From: Microvirga massiliensis | GTDB taxonomy: Bacteria; Pseudomonadota; Alphaproteobacteria; Rhizobiales; Beijerinckiaceae | NCBI RefSeq assembly: GCF_001006805.1 | Contig: NZ_LN811356.1 | Location: 344,980-408,979, forward strand | Length of the DNA stretch: 64,000 nt | Direction of reading: 5' to 3' | Shown here: piece by piece, positions 1 to 8,938 of the stretch | Position numbering within the stretch: position 1 is the stretch's first letter | Layout: each line of letters starts with the position of its first letter | Made by a program: the position numbers and the translations under genes | Notes under the pieces: generated by a model | Seen by the model: the letters and a program-made list of their open reading frames with translations, nothing else | What the model was told of the DNA's origin: nothing | The model's database searches: none

Positions 1-74
1 GTGGCGGCTGCGATGCCCAGGAAATGACGCCGCGCTCTGCTGACGGGCCGAAAACGGTCTGGGGCTCGTGACAT
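1..74 (-). CDS. Truncated N-terminus of a Tat-exported protein
   Basis: Only the first 24 codons lie in the window; the gene runs off the left edge. The ATG at 74 is preceded on the minus strand by GGAGGG with a 7-base spacer, a strong ribosome binding site. The peptide contains ARRHFLGIAAA, a twin-arginine (Tat) signal of the RRxFLx type followed by the start of a hydrophobic stretch. The product is therefore probably exported folded through the Tat system. Its position at the edge of an exopolysaccharide locus hints at a polysaccharide-modifying enzyme, but nothing visible identifies the mature protein. Confidence 0.6.
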   Translation of the reverse strand, partial: MSRAPDRFRPVSRARRHFLGIAAA

Positions 75-566
75 GAGCTTACCCTCCGAATGGAGCATTC
101 TAAGTTTGCTCGTGGCGAGTAGAGTGGCCCAGCCCACAAAACTGAGAAATTCCCCAGAGAACAGTATCAATTTGGGTGAAGTCTCTACCGCTTCTGCGGA
201 TACCATTGTGCGAGTGGACGCGGTGGGCCTACGACCGGCGCAACGTTTCGGCCTTGTAACGGACAGGTCCTCTTTCGGTCTCTGGCCCGGCGATGTGGCG
301 GTTCTAGGCAATCTCTCGGCGCACAAAGTGGCGAGTAGAGGCGATCCAGGGGGCGAGGCCAGCGTTCTCTACCTGCCGTCCTCCTCGCCCGATCTAGCAG
401 GTCTATGCCAAACTTAAGGCGCTCTGCAAAAAAGTTGCCGCACAAATGAAATACGCGCTCTGGCAGGCTATTGGGAATTGCTCGACGGCTTTTCAGCCGT
501 GAATGACAGAATTGTCTCACGAACTGCGACTACAAATCCGTATTAGGCGAAACTGCTGTAAGACCC
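75..566. other. Intergenic gap without a supported gene
   Basis: About 490 bases between two minus-strand genes. Short open frames exist on both strands but have no convincing ribosome binding site and no recognisable protein features. The only signal I can support is the Shine-Dalgarno sequence of the truncated gene at the left edge. Confidence 0.5.
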
Positions 567-2459
567 TCAAGGACCACTGCTGATCTTGAGAGTGCCGCGG
601 TCGTTCCAAACCTCTCCTGCAATATGCGGATCCGATGTTGGAAGTCCTTTAGCGAACAGTCGCCCATTTATTGCATATGGTGCCGATGAAGTTCCGACCG
701 CACCCGCTGGTGTTCGCGGATCGAGCGGCAAGAAACTGTTGTAATACCAACTCCCGAACTCATCATCGGTCATGGAGCCGGCCGGGATGGTAAGCAGGAT
801 CGGTTCAAAAATATCGAACGTGCACCCATCCTCAGACTGCGGATAAACACAGGCCCCGTACGCCGGATCCTCATTTGCAGAGCCTGCAGTGATCAGTGTC
901 AATCCTAAAGTCATCCAAGCCCACGCAGGAAAAGCTGGAACTCCTATCCCCGCCTGGGCATAGTTCGTTTCATCCCCATTCTCGATATTGCGCCAAATAT
1001 TCAAATTGCGACGCCAGCTGCAAATCCGAAACCCGACGAAACTTGGAATTTCCCACGTACCGCGGGTTCGCAACCAGCATCCGAATGCCACATGGTCGCC
1101 TACGGACCAGCCGTCACGCGGGCGCGATGGGGGCTCTAAAAGCAACTGTGCGTTTCGCGACCCGTTGTCGCTAATGTTGTAGGCCCGCAGTGTTCCATCG
1201 GGCGCATCAACCAGTGACACGACCATGCCGCGGTCAGCTCTGAGAGCCCGTCTGGCTCCCACTGCAGGTAGAGGAGAGGGGTTGAGAGCAGGTGCAGATG
1301 CCCGTGCCATACCGAACGAGCGGCCAACAACCTCACCGCGCAAGTTGAAGCCGACTTGACCCTGGCGGGCATCGGCACCGTTCACGACGACAGCACGTCC
1401 TCGGATGGGATGATTGCGGCCAGGGCTGATAACGACCGTATCCGGGGCCGCGTGGGGTGGCTCGATTTGAATATCTGCGAACGCTGATCTTGGAATGTCG
1501 ACACGGGATGAGTTCTGGATCGTCGGTCCGCCGCGAAGCCCATCATATCTCTTGACCCAAACAAGCGGGGGTTGGTCCGAGATAAAGTCGCCTTCCATAA
1601 TAAGATTCCGGACCGTGACGTTCGATCCGGAGCCGTCAATATAAAGGCCGCCGCGAGCCCAAACGCTGTTGGCAATATCGACGAGGCCAGATTGCTGGCC
1701 TCTGAGGCGTATGCACGCCCGGCGCGGCGACTCCAGGGGGATATTCTCGTTACTGCTGATCACTGTATTATGGAAATAGAGCCAAAATCCCCATCCGATA
1801 TCGACGGCAGGCCCCATTACGCCGTCATCTTCGCCGGACTTGCGGAGAATCTGTAAATTGTCGAACCAAACGAGGGCTGTCATGGACTCCATTCCGCCAC
1901 CGCCATCGGCCTCATATCCGATGCGAACAGCATGCGGTGCCTCCCAAATCGCGGTGTTCGCGAACCTGGTGCCGCGGTTGGGAGTCCCAGCGAGCCAGAT
2001 GGCCGGCAGGTCACTAACCCAGTGCGACTGATCGCCATTTTGGGTCGGGTAGATCACGGCGGCACATGGTTGTCCAAACTGGATCGATTGCCCTCCGCTG
2101 GCACCGAGAAACAGTACGGATTTTTCGCGTCGAAATCCTGGCGGGGGAGACGAGAAGCTAGGATCCGACGCACCGATCAACCAGATGCCTTGGTGATCCA
2201 CCTCACCGCCTACAAGAGCGCCTGGCGCGAAGACGATGGTTCCACCGCCGCCACCAAAACCACCAGTGTCCGGAAGGGCATCATAGGCGGCGAGAATGGT
2301 TCTTTTCGCCGTCAGCCAACTCGATCCATCATTGTGATCACTGCCGACTCGGCTGTCCACGTAGAGTACATGAGCTTGACCATTAGCGGAGAGCAGTTCA
2401 CCGGCTGTGTGGGGTGAAAGGCAGAGCAATGTAGAGGATTGGATTGCCGGAATGCTCAT
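567..2459 (-). CDS. Beta-helix (pectate-lyase-like) surface protein
   Basis: 630 aa from the ATG at 2459, which has GGGGA 6 bases upstream; the in-frame ATG at 2495 has no such site. The N-terminal part has the pattern LYVDSRVGSDHNDGS...GGTIVFAPG, typical of pectate-lyase-superfamily right-handed beta-helix proteins. Repeated short beta/turn segments run through roughly residues 60-340. A second, possibly jelly-roll carbohydrate-binding part follows (about 410-540). The C-terminus, LPTSDPHIAGEVWNDRGTL, resembles ends of phage tail and adhesin proteins. No clear signal peptide. In an exopolysaccharide locus it could be a polysaccharide lyase or a surface-attached structural protein; the activity is inferred from fold and context only. 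Confidence 0.6.
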   Translation of the reverse strand: MSIPAIQSSTLLCLSPHTAGELLSANGQAHVLYVDSRVGSDHNDGSSWLTAKRTILAAYDALPDTGGFGGGGGTIVFAPGALVGGEVDHQGIWLIGASDPSFSSPPPGFRREKSVLFLGASGGQSIQFGQPCAAVIYPTQNGDQSHWVSDLPAIWLAGTPNRGTRFANTAIWEAPHAVRIGYEADGGGGMESMTALVWFDNLQILRKSGEDDGVMGPAVDIGWGFWLYFHNTVISSNENIPLESPRRACIRLRGQQSGLVDIANSVWARGGLYIDGSGSNVTVRNLIMEGDFISDQPPLVWVKRYDGLRGGPTIQNSSRVDIPRSAFADIQIEPPHAAPDTVVISPGRNHPIRGRAVVVNGADARQGQVGFNLRGEVVGRSFGMARASAPALNPSPLPAVGARRALRADRGMVVSLVDAPDGTLRAYNISDNGSRNAQLLLEPPSRPRDGWSVGDHVAFGCWLRTRGTWEIPSFVGFRICSWRRNLNIWRNIENGDETNYAQAGIGVPAFPAWAWMTLGLTLITAGSANEDPAYGACVYPQSEDGCTFDIFEPILLTIPAGSMTDDEFGSWYYNSFLPLDPRTPAGAVGTSSAPYAINGRLFAKGLPTSDPHIAGEVWNDRGTLKISSGP

Positions 2460-2495
2460 TCGGTTCCCCACATACAGGTGCTGAAGGTGGCCCAT

Positions 2496-2914
2496 GTATC
2501 TACTGAGTTATTCGGGCGGTCATCAACCAGAGCTTAGGATTGGCCGTGGCGACCATTGCTCTAGACTCGCGACAAACGTGTCATCGTTAAAGCAAGATCA
2601 TGTCCAGGAGCTGATACTGATGATGCCAAGCGATTTACGAGCGTCGTGAACTTGCCTTGCATCTTGGGCCGCATCCGCTTCCGAGTCACTGCAGAGGGAC
2701 GAACGTTTCTGCGGGAAAGCAACGAGTAGTCTGTCTCGGTGTCTTGTCGCATGCGACTTCAAGGTAAATGCGCCGAATCGACTAGTGAGTGATATCCTCT
2801 AAGCCCCAATCAGGGATTGTTTTTCTCCCTCGCATCGAAACCCAACGTCTCGGAGTGTGGATGATGGGTTGGGCGACACAAGTCGGTAGAGTTAGATCAT
2901 CTATATCTTTCCAG
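2496..2914. other. Intergenic gap without a supported gene
   Basis: About 420 bases between the beta-helix gene and the upstream glycosyltransferase, both on the minus strand. Only short frames without ribosome binding sites or recognisable sequence are present. The promoter of the beta-helix gene should lie here, but I cannot point to a convincing box. Confidence 0.4.
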
Positions 2915-4240
2915 TCATACTTCTGATGCACCGGTTGGGTTTGCCCTCGTGAGGCGCCGGCCGACAGTCAAAGCCCTCCTCAAACCTTGGTGATAGGAAC
3001 TCCTTATCGCAGAACTGACTCTCGTTGGGCACAGCGCAAGGACGTGGTGTGCCGCATCCCGCCCAAGAACGAAGGCTACGTCGGCACATCGTCTGCTTAG
3101 AGTCGATCCGGCCAGGGCTCGTTGGTACATGCACAACAGGTTCTGCGTTGCTGTCTCTAAGGCGAATCGCTCTGTCACGACGCGACGTCCAAAATGCGAA
3201 AGTTCGTCACGAATGGTCGGGTTCAGCATTTCGTGGATGTGAAAGGACAGCTTTTCGATTGGATCTCCATCAGAGCCATTCCCATAAAATCCATAGCGCA
3301 TGAAGTAGGGTAAATTATTTTGGGTAAATGGCTTAGAAAAGCCGTCACTGCCTAAAACAATCAGCGGTTTTCCAAACGAGAGGCCGCGTATAGCAGCTCC
3401 TCCCATAGCAAGTACAAGATCCGCCGCGCTATATGCAGGTCTAGGATCATTCATAAGGCCCGTCATCATGATTACTTTTGCTCCCACGCGTGCATTTACC
3501 TCTTCGGCCAAGCAACGCAGAGTAGCCGCGGCATCGCCGTCACCTACAACGGCCAATCGTAATTCAGGTGCATTCAGGTGTGCAACTGCGTGCATAACAT
3601 TCGCTATACCTTCGGCCTTCATCGACTTCTCTAGTCGAGATACAATAACCAATAGCGGAGCGTCAGGGCTAATTTGCCAACGCGTACGGAAATCCAGAGA
3701 CTGTTCCGGAGAAGACAAATCCGCATCAAGGTTGACTGGGGGCTCCATGAGCCAGACTGGTCCCCATCGGGACGAGGCAGCCGATTCCCTGAGTTCCTCT
3801 GTCCCCACAATCAGGGGAGTATTTGGCGGCAAGCCTGTAACGTTGCTCATTCCCCAATTGGTGACTATCACAGCGCACCGCGAATGACGAGCGAGTGCCA
3901 ACACAGCGGATGCGGCCTGCCCAACACCAAAAACATGTATGACATCGAACTTGTCTCGTTCCACTAATTTTCGGAAGTGCTGCGCCTGCGCCCAATTGCT
4001 TGCGGCTGCGGGCAGAACTTCCACATGCCACCCGCGCTCCTCTGCAACGGGGAGCACTGAAACAGGCGGATCGTCATGAATTCCGAAGACAGTCACCTGA
4101 CAACCATTTCTACGCAAAGTTGTCGCGAGATCGAGTGCGTTCAGAGAATTGCCTCCGAAACTGAGCTCTCCGAGTCCAATTGCAACACGCAGCGACTTCT
4201 CTGTTGGAGCGCACGTAGATGGATTAGAAATGGGTTGCAT
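2915..4240 (-). CDS. Glycosyltransferase, GT4-like (divergent)
   Basis: 441 aa, two Rossmann-like halves of the GT-B fold. The N-half carries the glycine-rich acceptor loop GLGELSFGGNSLNALDLA and the segment FDVIHVFGVGQAAS; the C-half starts near LLVIVSRLEKSMKAEGI, the usual opening of a Glycos_transf_1 domain, and includes LAVVGDGDAAATL. The usual EX7E donor-binding motif is not seen: its place is taken by MGGAAIRGLSFGKPLIV, so donor binding must differ. It is last but one in a minus-strand set of polysaccharide genes and should transfer a sugar to the lipid-linked repeat unit on the cytoplasmic face. Donor and linkage cannot be read from sequence. Confidence 0.72.
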   Translation of the reverse strand: MQPISNPSTCAPTEKSLRVAIGLGELSFGGNSLNALDLATTLRRNGCQVTVFGIHDDPPVSVLPVAEERGWHVEVLPAAASNWAQAQHFRKLVERDKFDVIHVFGVGQAASAVLALARHSRCAVIVTNWGMSNVTGLPPNTPLIVGTEELRESAASSRWGPVWLMEPPVNLDADLSSPEQSLDFRTRWQISPDAPLLVIVSRLEKSMKAEGIANVMHAVAHLNAPELRLAVVGDGDAAATLRCLAEEVNARVGAKVIMMTGLMNDPRPAYSAADLVLAMGGAAIRGLSFGKPLIVLGSDGFSKPFTQNNLPYFMRYGFYGNGSDGDPIEKLSFHIHEMLNPTIRDELSHFGRRVVTERFALETATQNLLCMYQRALAGSTLSRRCADVAFVLGRDAAHHVLALCPTRVSSAIRSSYHQGLRRALTVGRRLTRANPTGASEV

Positions 4241-4402
4241 ATAGGAGCCTATCGCATAGTAGTATATCTGGAATGAGGCGGGGTGTATCGATCCTCACTG
4301 CAGGAGACATGGGTGCTGCCGCTATCCTATAGTGCATGTACGAGTCTGATATCTTGTGACCCCACGGGAACGATCGTGCGTCATACCTTTCGCGGCGGCT
4401 AG

Positions 4403-5899
4403 TTATCCGGACGGACTTCGAGTTGTGTTCAGTTGCACTAGCCGATGAAATCCTTCCGCAGCTATACGTAGCTCTGCTAGGAGAGGATGCGCTGTCAGAC
4501 ATAGTCCAGCCAACCATGCAAGCATGCTACCAACCACTGCGAGGAATAGTAGTGAGGACTGCAAATCCGCCCATGGGCCGCCAACGGCCAGACAGGTTGC
4601 CGGAACTGAGGCAGTCAAAAGCGTGACTGCGGCACTTCTGCGGACAGACGCGGCAATCTCGTTCCAACTCAAATCTAATCGCCGCCGAATGAGAGCCATA
4701 GCTACCCCGACTTGGAGCGGCAGTATAATTAGCATGCTCGCCGCAACTGTCCCCGCGCCATGCAAGGCGGCAGCAGTAACGATACATGCAGAAATGGGGA
4801 GAGAAATTACGCTCGAAGTCAACGTATCCCGGATGTGCCCCGAGGCGACAAGGACCGGATAAGTCAGTGGCGCAGGCGCCATGACGAGACTGGCCAACGC
4901 CAACATTCTGAGGACCGGTGCCGCGGCATCCCATTGCTCGCCCAGGAGGAGGCGCACCACCGGTCCCGCCAGGAGTGCAAGGCAGAGGAAGGCAGGCCAT
5001 TGCACACATGACAGGAGGCAAAGGCCATGAAGGTAGGCTGTTTTTAACTCCTCTCCAGCGCGCGCCTTGGCGGCAAACGCGGGTAGAATGACTGGCTGAA
5101 AGGCGCCCACGATGGCTCGGTTCGGCATTTGAGCGAGCACGGCCGCCCGGCTATAGAGGCCAACCGCATTGAATCCCGCGAACCGTCCCAAGAGTAGCTG
5201 CGGTAGCATTTCGAACGACGCATTCAAAAAAGCTGTGGCACTCGAATAGCCGCCGAAACTGAGAACTTTTCTCCATTGCCTCAGGCAGGGCTTGTACATC
5301 CAGAACTGCCGGCGCATCGACAATGCGAGCACCGAGATTGTTGCGGCCGAAGCGAAAGCTGCGAGAGGGAGGCTGAGATACCCAAAGCCGAGTGCAATGA
5401 AGAAGAGTGACGCTACTAAGTTGATAACTGTACTCGCGAAATTAATGATGGCCACCGATCGAAAATCCATCTCCCGCTGCATTAGGCCGAGCGTCGGGCC
5501 AGCAAGCGAGCCGGCCACGAGTCCTACGCTCGAAATGTGAATGACCGGTTCCAGCCGAGGCTCAGCATAGAGCCTCGCGAGGGGAGCGGCGGCAAACGCG
5601 AGAGCAAGAGCAGTGAGGAGAGAGGACGCAATGACCAGCGTAACCGTGGTGCGAACGCCATCGGGGACAAGGTCTCGTTCCTGTACGATGTAGGTGACTG
5701 TTCCGAATTCGCGCAGCGAATTAGTGACCACGACGATGGCACTGGCGACCGCAAACACGCCGATTTCGTCGGGCGACAGCAGCCGCGCTATCAGCGCTGT
5801 CGATGCCAAGCCGATAGCAAGACCCGCATAACGATCGAGTCCGGAAAATAGCAAGGACCGGCGCAATTGGGTGAGGAACAGACTGGAGGTAGCGGTCAA
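4403..5899 (-). CDS. Polysaccharide flippase, Wzx/MOP superfamily
   Basis: 498 aa, almost entirely hydrophobic with about 12-14 predicted membrane helices. It opens with an amphipathic stretch and YAGLAIGLASTALIARLL, followed by LLSPDEIGVFAVASAIV, the pattern of the polysaccharide-biosynthesis branch (Polysacc_synt, RfbX/WzxC) of the MOP exporter superfamily. The start is a TTG with GGAAGG just upstream. The role would be to flip undecaprenyl-diphosphate-linked repeat units to the periplasm. It lies downstream of the initiating sugar transferase on the same strand, which fits a Wzx/Wzy pathway. Confidence 0.85.
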   Translation of the reverse strand: MTATSSLFLTQLRRSLLFSGLDRYAGLAIGLASTALIARLLSPDEIGVFAVASAIVVVTNSLREFGTVTYIVQERDLVPDGVRTTVTLVIASSLLTALALAFAAAPLARLYAEPRLEPVIHISSVGLVAGSLAGPTLGLMQREMDFRSVAIINFASTVINLVASLFFIALGFGYLSLPLAAFASAATISVLALSMRRQFWMYKPCLRQWRKVLSFGGYSSATAFLNASFEMLPQLLLGRFAGFNAVGLYSRAAVLAQMPNRAIVGAFQPVILPAFAAKARAGEELKTAYLHGLCLLSCVQWPAFLCLALLAGPVVRLLLGEQWDAAAPVLRMLALASLVMAPAPLTYPVLVASGHIRDTLTSSVISLPISACIVTAAALHGAGTVAASMLIILPLQVGVAMALIRRRLDLSWNEIAASVRRSAAVTLLTASVPATCLAVGGPWADLQSSLLFLAVVGSMLAWLAGLCLTAHPLLAELRIAAEGFHRLVQLNTTRSPSG

Positions 5900-6008
5900 T
5901 TGCCTTCCATTCTCGAACTTTGGCCGTATGTCGGGCTATACACATGATTATTCAGCTTCGACTGGAGGGCAATCGAGCTGCGCAAACGCGGTAAGGAGCA
6001 AGGGCGCC

Positions 6009-6439
6009 TTACAGTGTCACTACATCCTCCGGCGTTACTCGAAGCGGCCAAGCGAGGTAACTTTGTAAGGAGTAACTGGCGTCTGTGGACATTCGATTCA
6101 CAGTCAAGTTTGTGCTCGCGGGCTGAATCATGACAGTGAGGTTCTGGTCGGTCTCGTCGTGACGGAACGTGATCCGGCGAAACTGCTTCGGTGTGTAGGA
6201 GAAGCTCTCCATCAGACGGAGCCGGCAATACATCTCGAAATCGCACGCGCTGTGGTGCGATCGAGCAACTTTCGGCGGGGTGGCCGGCGTGCCGCGGCAT
6301 CAAGCTCATAACGGAGCCAGCCGCTGTCGAACGCTGTGTGGCCGATGAACGCCTTGATCGCGAGTTCCGCGAGTAAGTGCTCAGTAAGGCTAGCCACAGG
6401 CACTGCTGCATCCCGAAAGTCGCACAGCTGGATCTCCAT
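6009..6439 (-). pseudogene. Possible frameshifted small gene after the sugar transferase
   Basis: The stop TAA of the sugar transferase overlaps an ATG (TAATG, ATG at 6439), the arrangement of a translationally coupled gene. The frame gives 75 aa (IKAFIGHTAFDSGWLRYELD...) and stops at 6212. A different frame is then open to 6009 and reads naturally through YCRLRLMESFSYTPKQFRRI, so one shift around 6290-6300 would give a product of about 140 aa. I do not recognise the protein. It is either a decayed gene, two tiny genes, or chance. The coupled start is the main reason to report it. Confidence 0.3.
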
Positions 6440-7902
6440 TAATGCGAACTGTGTCCGGCTCCCTGAAGAGCAGCTCCCACTCCAGATGGATTCTGCGGAG
6501 CAGACTGGTGCGGGCGCCCCGCGAGGTGACGCTCGCCGCGAAAGAACACTCCGAAGCTCATCAGGAGTATACGGACATCAACCCAGAATGATGCATTCCG
6601 CACATACCATTCATCATAACTATTCTTTTCAAGAGCGTCGAGTGCGCGACCTCCATTTACCTGAGCCCATCCAGTAATCCCAGGTCGGATGGACAGCCGA
6701 ACCGTAGGATCCGGCGGCTGATCGGCAGGCAAGAGCGGGCGGGGACCGACGAGAGACATGTCACCGGAAAGCACGTTCAGCAGTTGGGGAAGCTCATCCA
6801 GACGAGTACGCCGCAGAAATTCTCCGACCCTCGAGAGCCGCTCCTCTTCTGAGACCAATTTTCCCAGATGGTTGACAGGAAGATGCAGGGTTCTGAATTT
6901 ATAGAGGAGAAAGGCGTGTCCACAGCGACCCACACGCTGTTGCCAGAATAGCAATGGCGAACCAACATCCAGGAACACGACAACTGCCACAAGAGCTGAA
7001 ATGGGCAGTGTCGCGATGGCAGCCACGAGAGCCACCCCAAAATCGAGCGCGCGCTTGCTGCGGTGATACCGAGTCAGGGCCATCCGCTTCATCGTGTTCT
7101 CTCGGTGGTCCAAAACTGCTATATTGTCGGAGAATCCTTGCAGTTGGGGCACAAAATCGAAGCCGATAACCCGACGCTCACATACCTGCCGGATCTCGGA
7201 GAGTAGTTCCGTCGGCAGGACACTCTCATCTCCTCCTACGAGCACCCGATCGACCGGCACACCGTGTATCTTGAACTCGTCGATAACTCGCTCGAGCTGC
7301 TGAGGGTGACCGATAATGTGAATGCCGTTGATGGCTCGGCCGACGAGCTGCGCCCTCTCGTCGAGCACTCCGACGACACGACATTGCTCGCGCAGGCAAG
7401 TCTGGATCATTCTGATGTAGGCGGCCGTCAGGGGATTCGAGCCAAGCATCACGACGTTGGTGATCCGCGATCCCGGCGACGGCCGAAGACGCGCCGCCAG
7501 GAAACGCTGTGCTGTTATTCGGGCGGCAATCAAGCCTGTACCCAGGAGTAGGGCGTGAATCACGGGGGTGGAACGTGGAACGCCTTCAAGCCGTGTGAAA
7601 CCGAAGGAAGCAATGCACGTCAGTATTGCGGTGCATACCACCGCCTTCAAAACGTTCCCCGCATCAGGCAACGAGAAGTAAGGGGTAAGGCCATCCCCTA
7701 AGCGGAAGATGACGAAGCAAGTAACCGCGGCAACAAGAGCTACCAGGGAATAGAATGTGCTGATAACCAGCCATCCAGCGGAGAGGAGTTGAGCATCCCG
7801 TAGATACAGGGCGAGCGCCGGAGATATAGCTGCCCACACGACGTCGAAGGCCGCAACCTGAATCCGCATGGAGCCGCACGACGATGGCAATCGAGCATGC
7901 AT
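6439..7902 (-). CDS. Undecaprenyl-phosphate sugar phosphotransferase (PHPT, WcaJ/ExoY type)
   Basis: 487 aa from the ATG at 7902, chosen because GAGG lies 9 bases upstream; the frame stays open to 8193 but the extra N-terminus has no family character. The N-half has about four membrane helices and a CoA-binding-like Rossmann segment (VVMLGSNPLTAAYI). The C-half is a bacterial sugar transferase domain with HRSKRALDFGVAL, LYKFRTLH, RRTRLDELPQLLNVL, LVGPRPLL and PGITGWAQVNG. It moves a hexose-1-phosphate (often glucose or galactose) from a UDP-sugar to undecaprenyl phosphate, starting the repeat unit. The gene is divergent from the RfaH/NusG-like gene. Confidence 0.9.
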   Translation of the reverse strand: MHARLPSSCGSMRIQVAAFDVVWAAISPALALYLRDAQLLSAGWLVISTFYSLVALVAAVTCFVIFRLGDGLTPYFSLPDAGNVLKAVVCTAILTCIASFGFTRLEGVPRSTPVIHALLLGTGLIAARITAQRFLAARLRPSPGSRITNVVMLGSNPLTAAYIRMIQTCLREQCRVVGVLDERAQLVGRAINGIHIIGHPQQLERVIDEFKIHGVPVDRVLVGGDESVLPTELLSEIRQVCERRVIGFDFVPQLQGFSDNIAVLDHRENTMKRMALTRYHRSKRALDFGVALVAAIATLPISALVAVVVFLDVGSPLLFWQQRVGRCGHAFLLYKFRTLHLPVNHLGKLVSEEERLSRVGEFLRRTRLDELPQLLNVLSGDMSLVGPRPLLPADQPPDPTVRLSIRPGITGWAQVNGGRALDALEKNSYDEWYVRNASFWVDVRILLMSFGVFFRGERHLAGRPHQSAPQNPSGVGAALQGAGHSSH

Positions 7903-8089
7903 GACTTTCATCCTCGGATTGCTAGAGGATGAACACCAAGCTTCCCCAGAGATAGTACACATTCCCGGTATATATTCGCGAAATGTGATCTCGATGGAGA
8001 AGCGAGTTACCTCGCTCGGACGAGATACTTTACCACCTTGGTAGTATTCTAGTACCGAATGCCGGGTGATCCCGACAAATTGGCCTTTA

Positions 8090-8118
8090 TTGACGAGTCG
8101 TGTGACGGTGAATAACAA
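8090..8118 (+). promoter_or_regulatory. Candidate promoter for the RfaH/NusG-like gene
   Basis: TTGACG at 8090-8095 and TAACAA at 8113-8118 are separated by 17 bases, about 70 bases upstream of the ATG at 8188. The -35 box is good, the -10 box weak (three matches to consensus), so this is only a candidate in a 285-base divergent intergenic region. Confidence 0.3.
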
Positions 8119-8187
8119 AAAACAAAATCCGCCGAACCGACGGCCAACTGCCTCGAGCGGCAACGTGCTGGCCGGGTAGGAGCCACG

Positions 8188-8766
8188 ATGCAAATCGACG
8201 ATTGCCGGGATGTAGTTGCCGACGTTCCGGCGCGTAGCCAGCTATTGGTTTCTCGCCTTCAGCTATTAGATGGTGAAAGATGGTATGCAGTGCATGCCCA
8301 GCCGCACCGTGAGAGTGGTGCTGAAATGCAACTTCGACTTCAAGGCTATCGAAGCTTTCTGCCTCAGACGATCAAGACCATTCGACATGGGGGTCAATTC
8401 CGAACGGCCAGAGCGCCATTGTTTCCGCGATATTTCTTCGTCATCCTGAACTTGAAGCGAGATCGCTGGCGATCGGTAAATGGGACGTCGGGAGTATCGA
8501 GCCTTATCATGGCTCATGACCGCCCAGCTCCAGTTCCCAATGGGGTAGTGGAGGCGCTCCTGGAGATGGCAACGGGCCCAGGCTTCGTGCATGCCGACCA
8601 AGATATAGCGGTCGGGCAGAATGTCCGTGTTCTCGCTGGCCCGTTCACCGACATAATCGGATCACTTGAACGGACCGACGATAAGGGCCGCGTTCGCGTA
8701 CTGCTCGACATCATGGGTGGAAAGGTTCCGACGGTTCTCCAACGTCGACACGTCAAAGCCGTTTAG
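8188..8766 (+). CDS. NusG paralogue, RfaH-like transcription antiterminator
   Basis: 192 aa. The start ATG at 8188 has TAGGAG 6 bases upstream. Residues about 30-125 form a NusG N-terminal domain (WYAVHAQPHRESGAEMQL, FPRYFFVIL) and residues about 140-190 a KOW domain (VGQNVRVLAGPFTDIIGSLE...). It is a specialised paralogue, not housekeeping nusG: there is no secE/rplK context and it heads a polysaccharide locus. Known RfaH-type proteins bind paused RNA polymerase at an ops site and keep it going through long capsule/LPS operons. A match to ops lies 102 bases after the stop, so this protein probably controls the plus-strand operon from about 8.9 kb onward. Confidence 0.85.
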   Translation: MQIDDCRDVVADVPARSQLLVSRLQLLDGERWYAVHAQPHRESGAEMQLRLQGYRSFLPQTIKTIRHGGQFRTARAPLFPRYFFVILNLKRDRWRSVNGTSGVSSLIMAHDRPAPVPNGVVEALLEMATGPGFVHADQDIAVGQNVRVLAGPFTDIIGSLERTDDKGRVRVLLDIMGGKVPTVLQRRHVKAV

Positions 8767-8867
8767 TCAGCATCGCGACAGCGACTAGGCCATTCATGCC
8801 ATTCCCGTTAGCCGCTAATGGGAGTGATCGAATTTCATAAACGGGTTGAACGTCTCTCCACCCGAAC

Positions 8868-8879
8868 GGCGGTAGCATG
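8868..8879 (+). promoter_or_regulatory. Candidate ops element (RfaH recruitment site)
   Basis: GGCGGTAGCATG matches the enterobacterial ops pattern GGCGGTAGNNTG at every fixed position, on the strand that would be non-template for the asnB-glycosyltransferase genes. It lies in the leader between the RfaH-like gene and asnB. The 8-base core also occurs twice elsewhere on the minus strand (13836-13843 and 58518-58525) but without the TG extension or a fitting context. Function is inferred. Confidence 0.45.
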
Positions 8880-8938
8880 GAAGCAATGGCAGGGCAGCGC
8901 TTTTGCGCACTTAAGTGATGTAGGGCGCTCCTGCGTGT

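Noticed and set aside
7903..8193. N-terminal extension of the sugar transferase
   Set aside because: The frame is open but not hydrophobic in the family pattern and would overlap the divergent RfaH-like start; GAGG fits the ATG at 7902.
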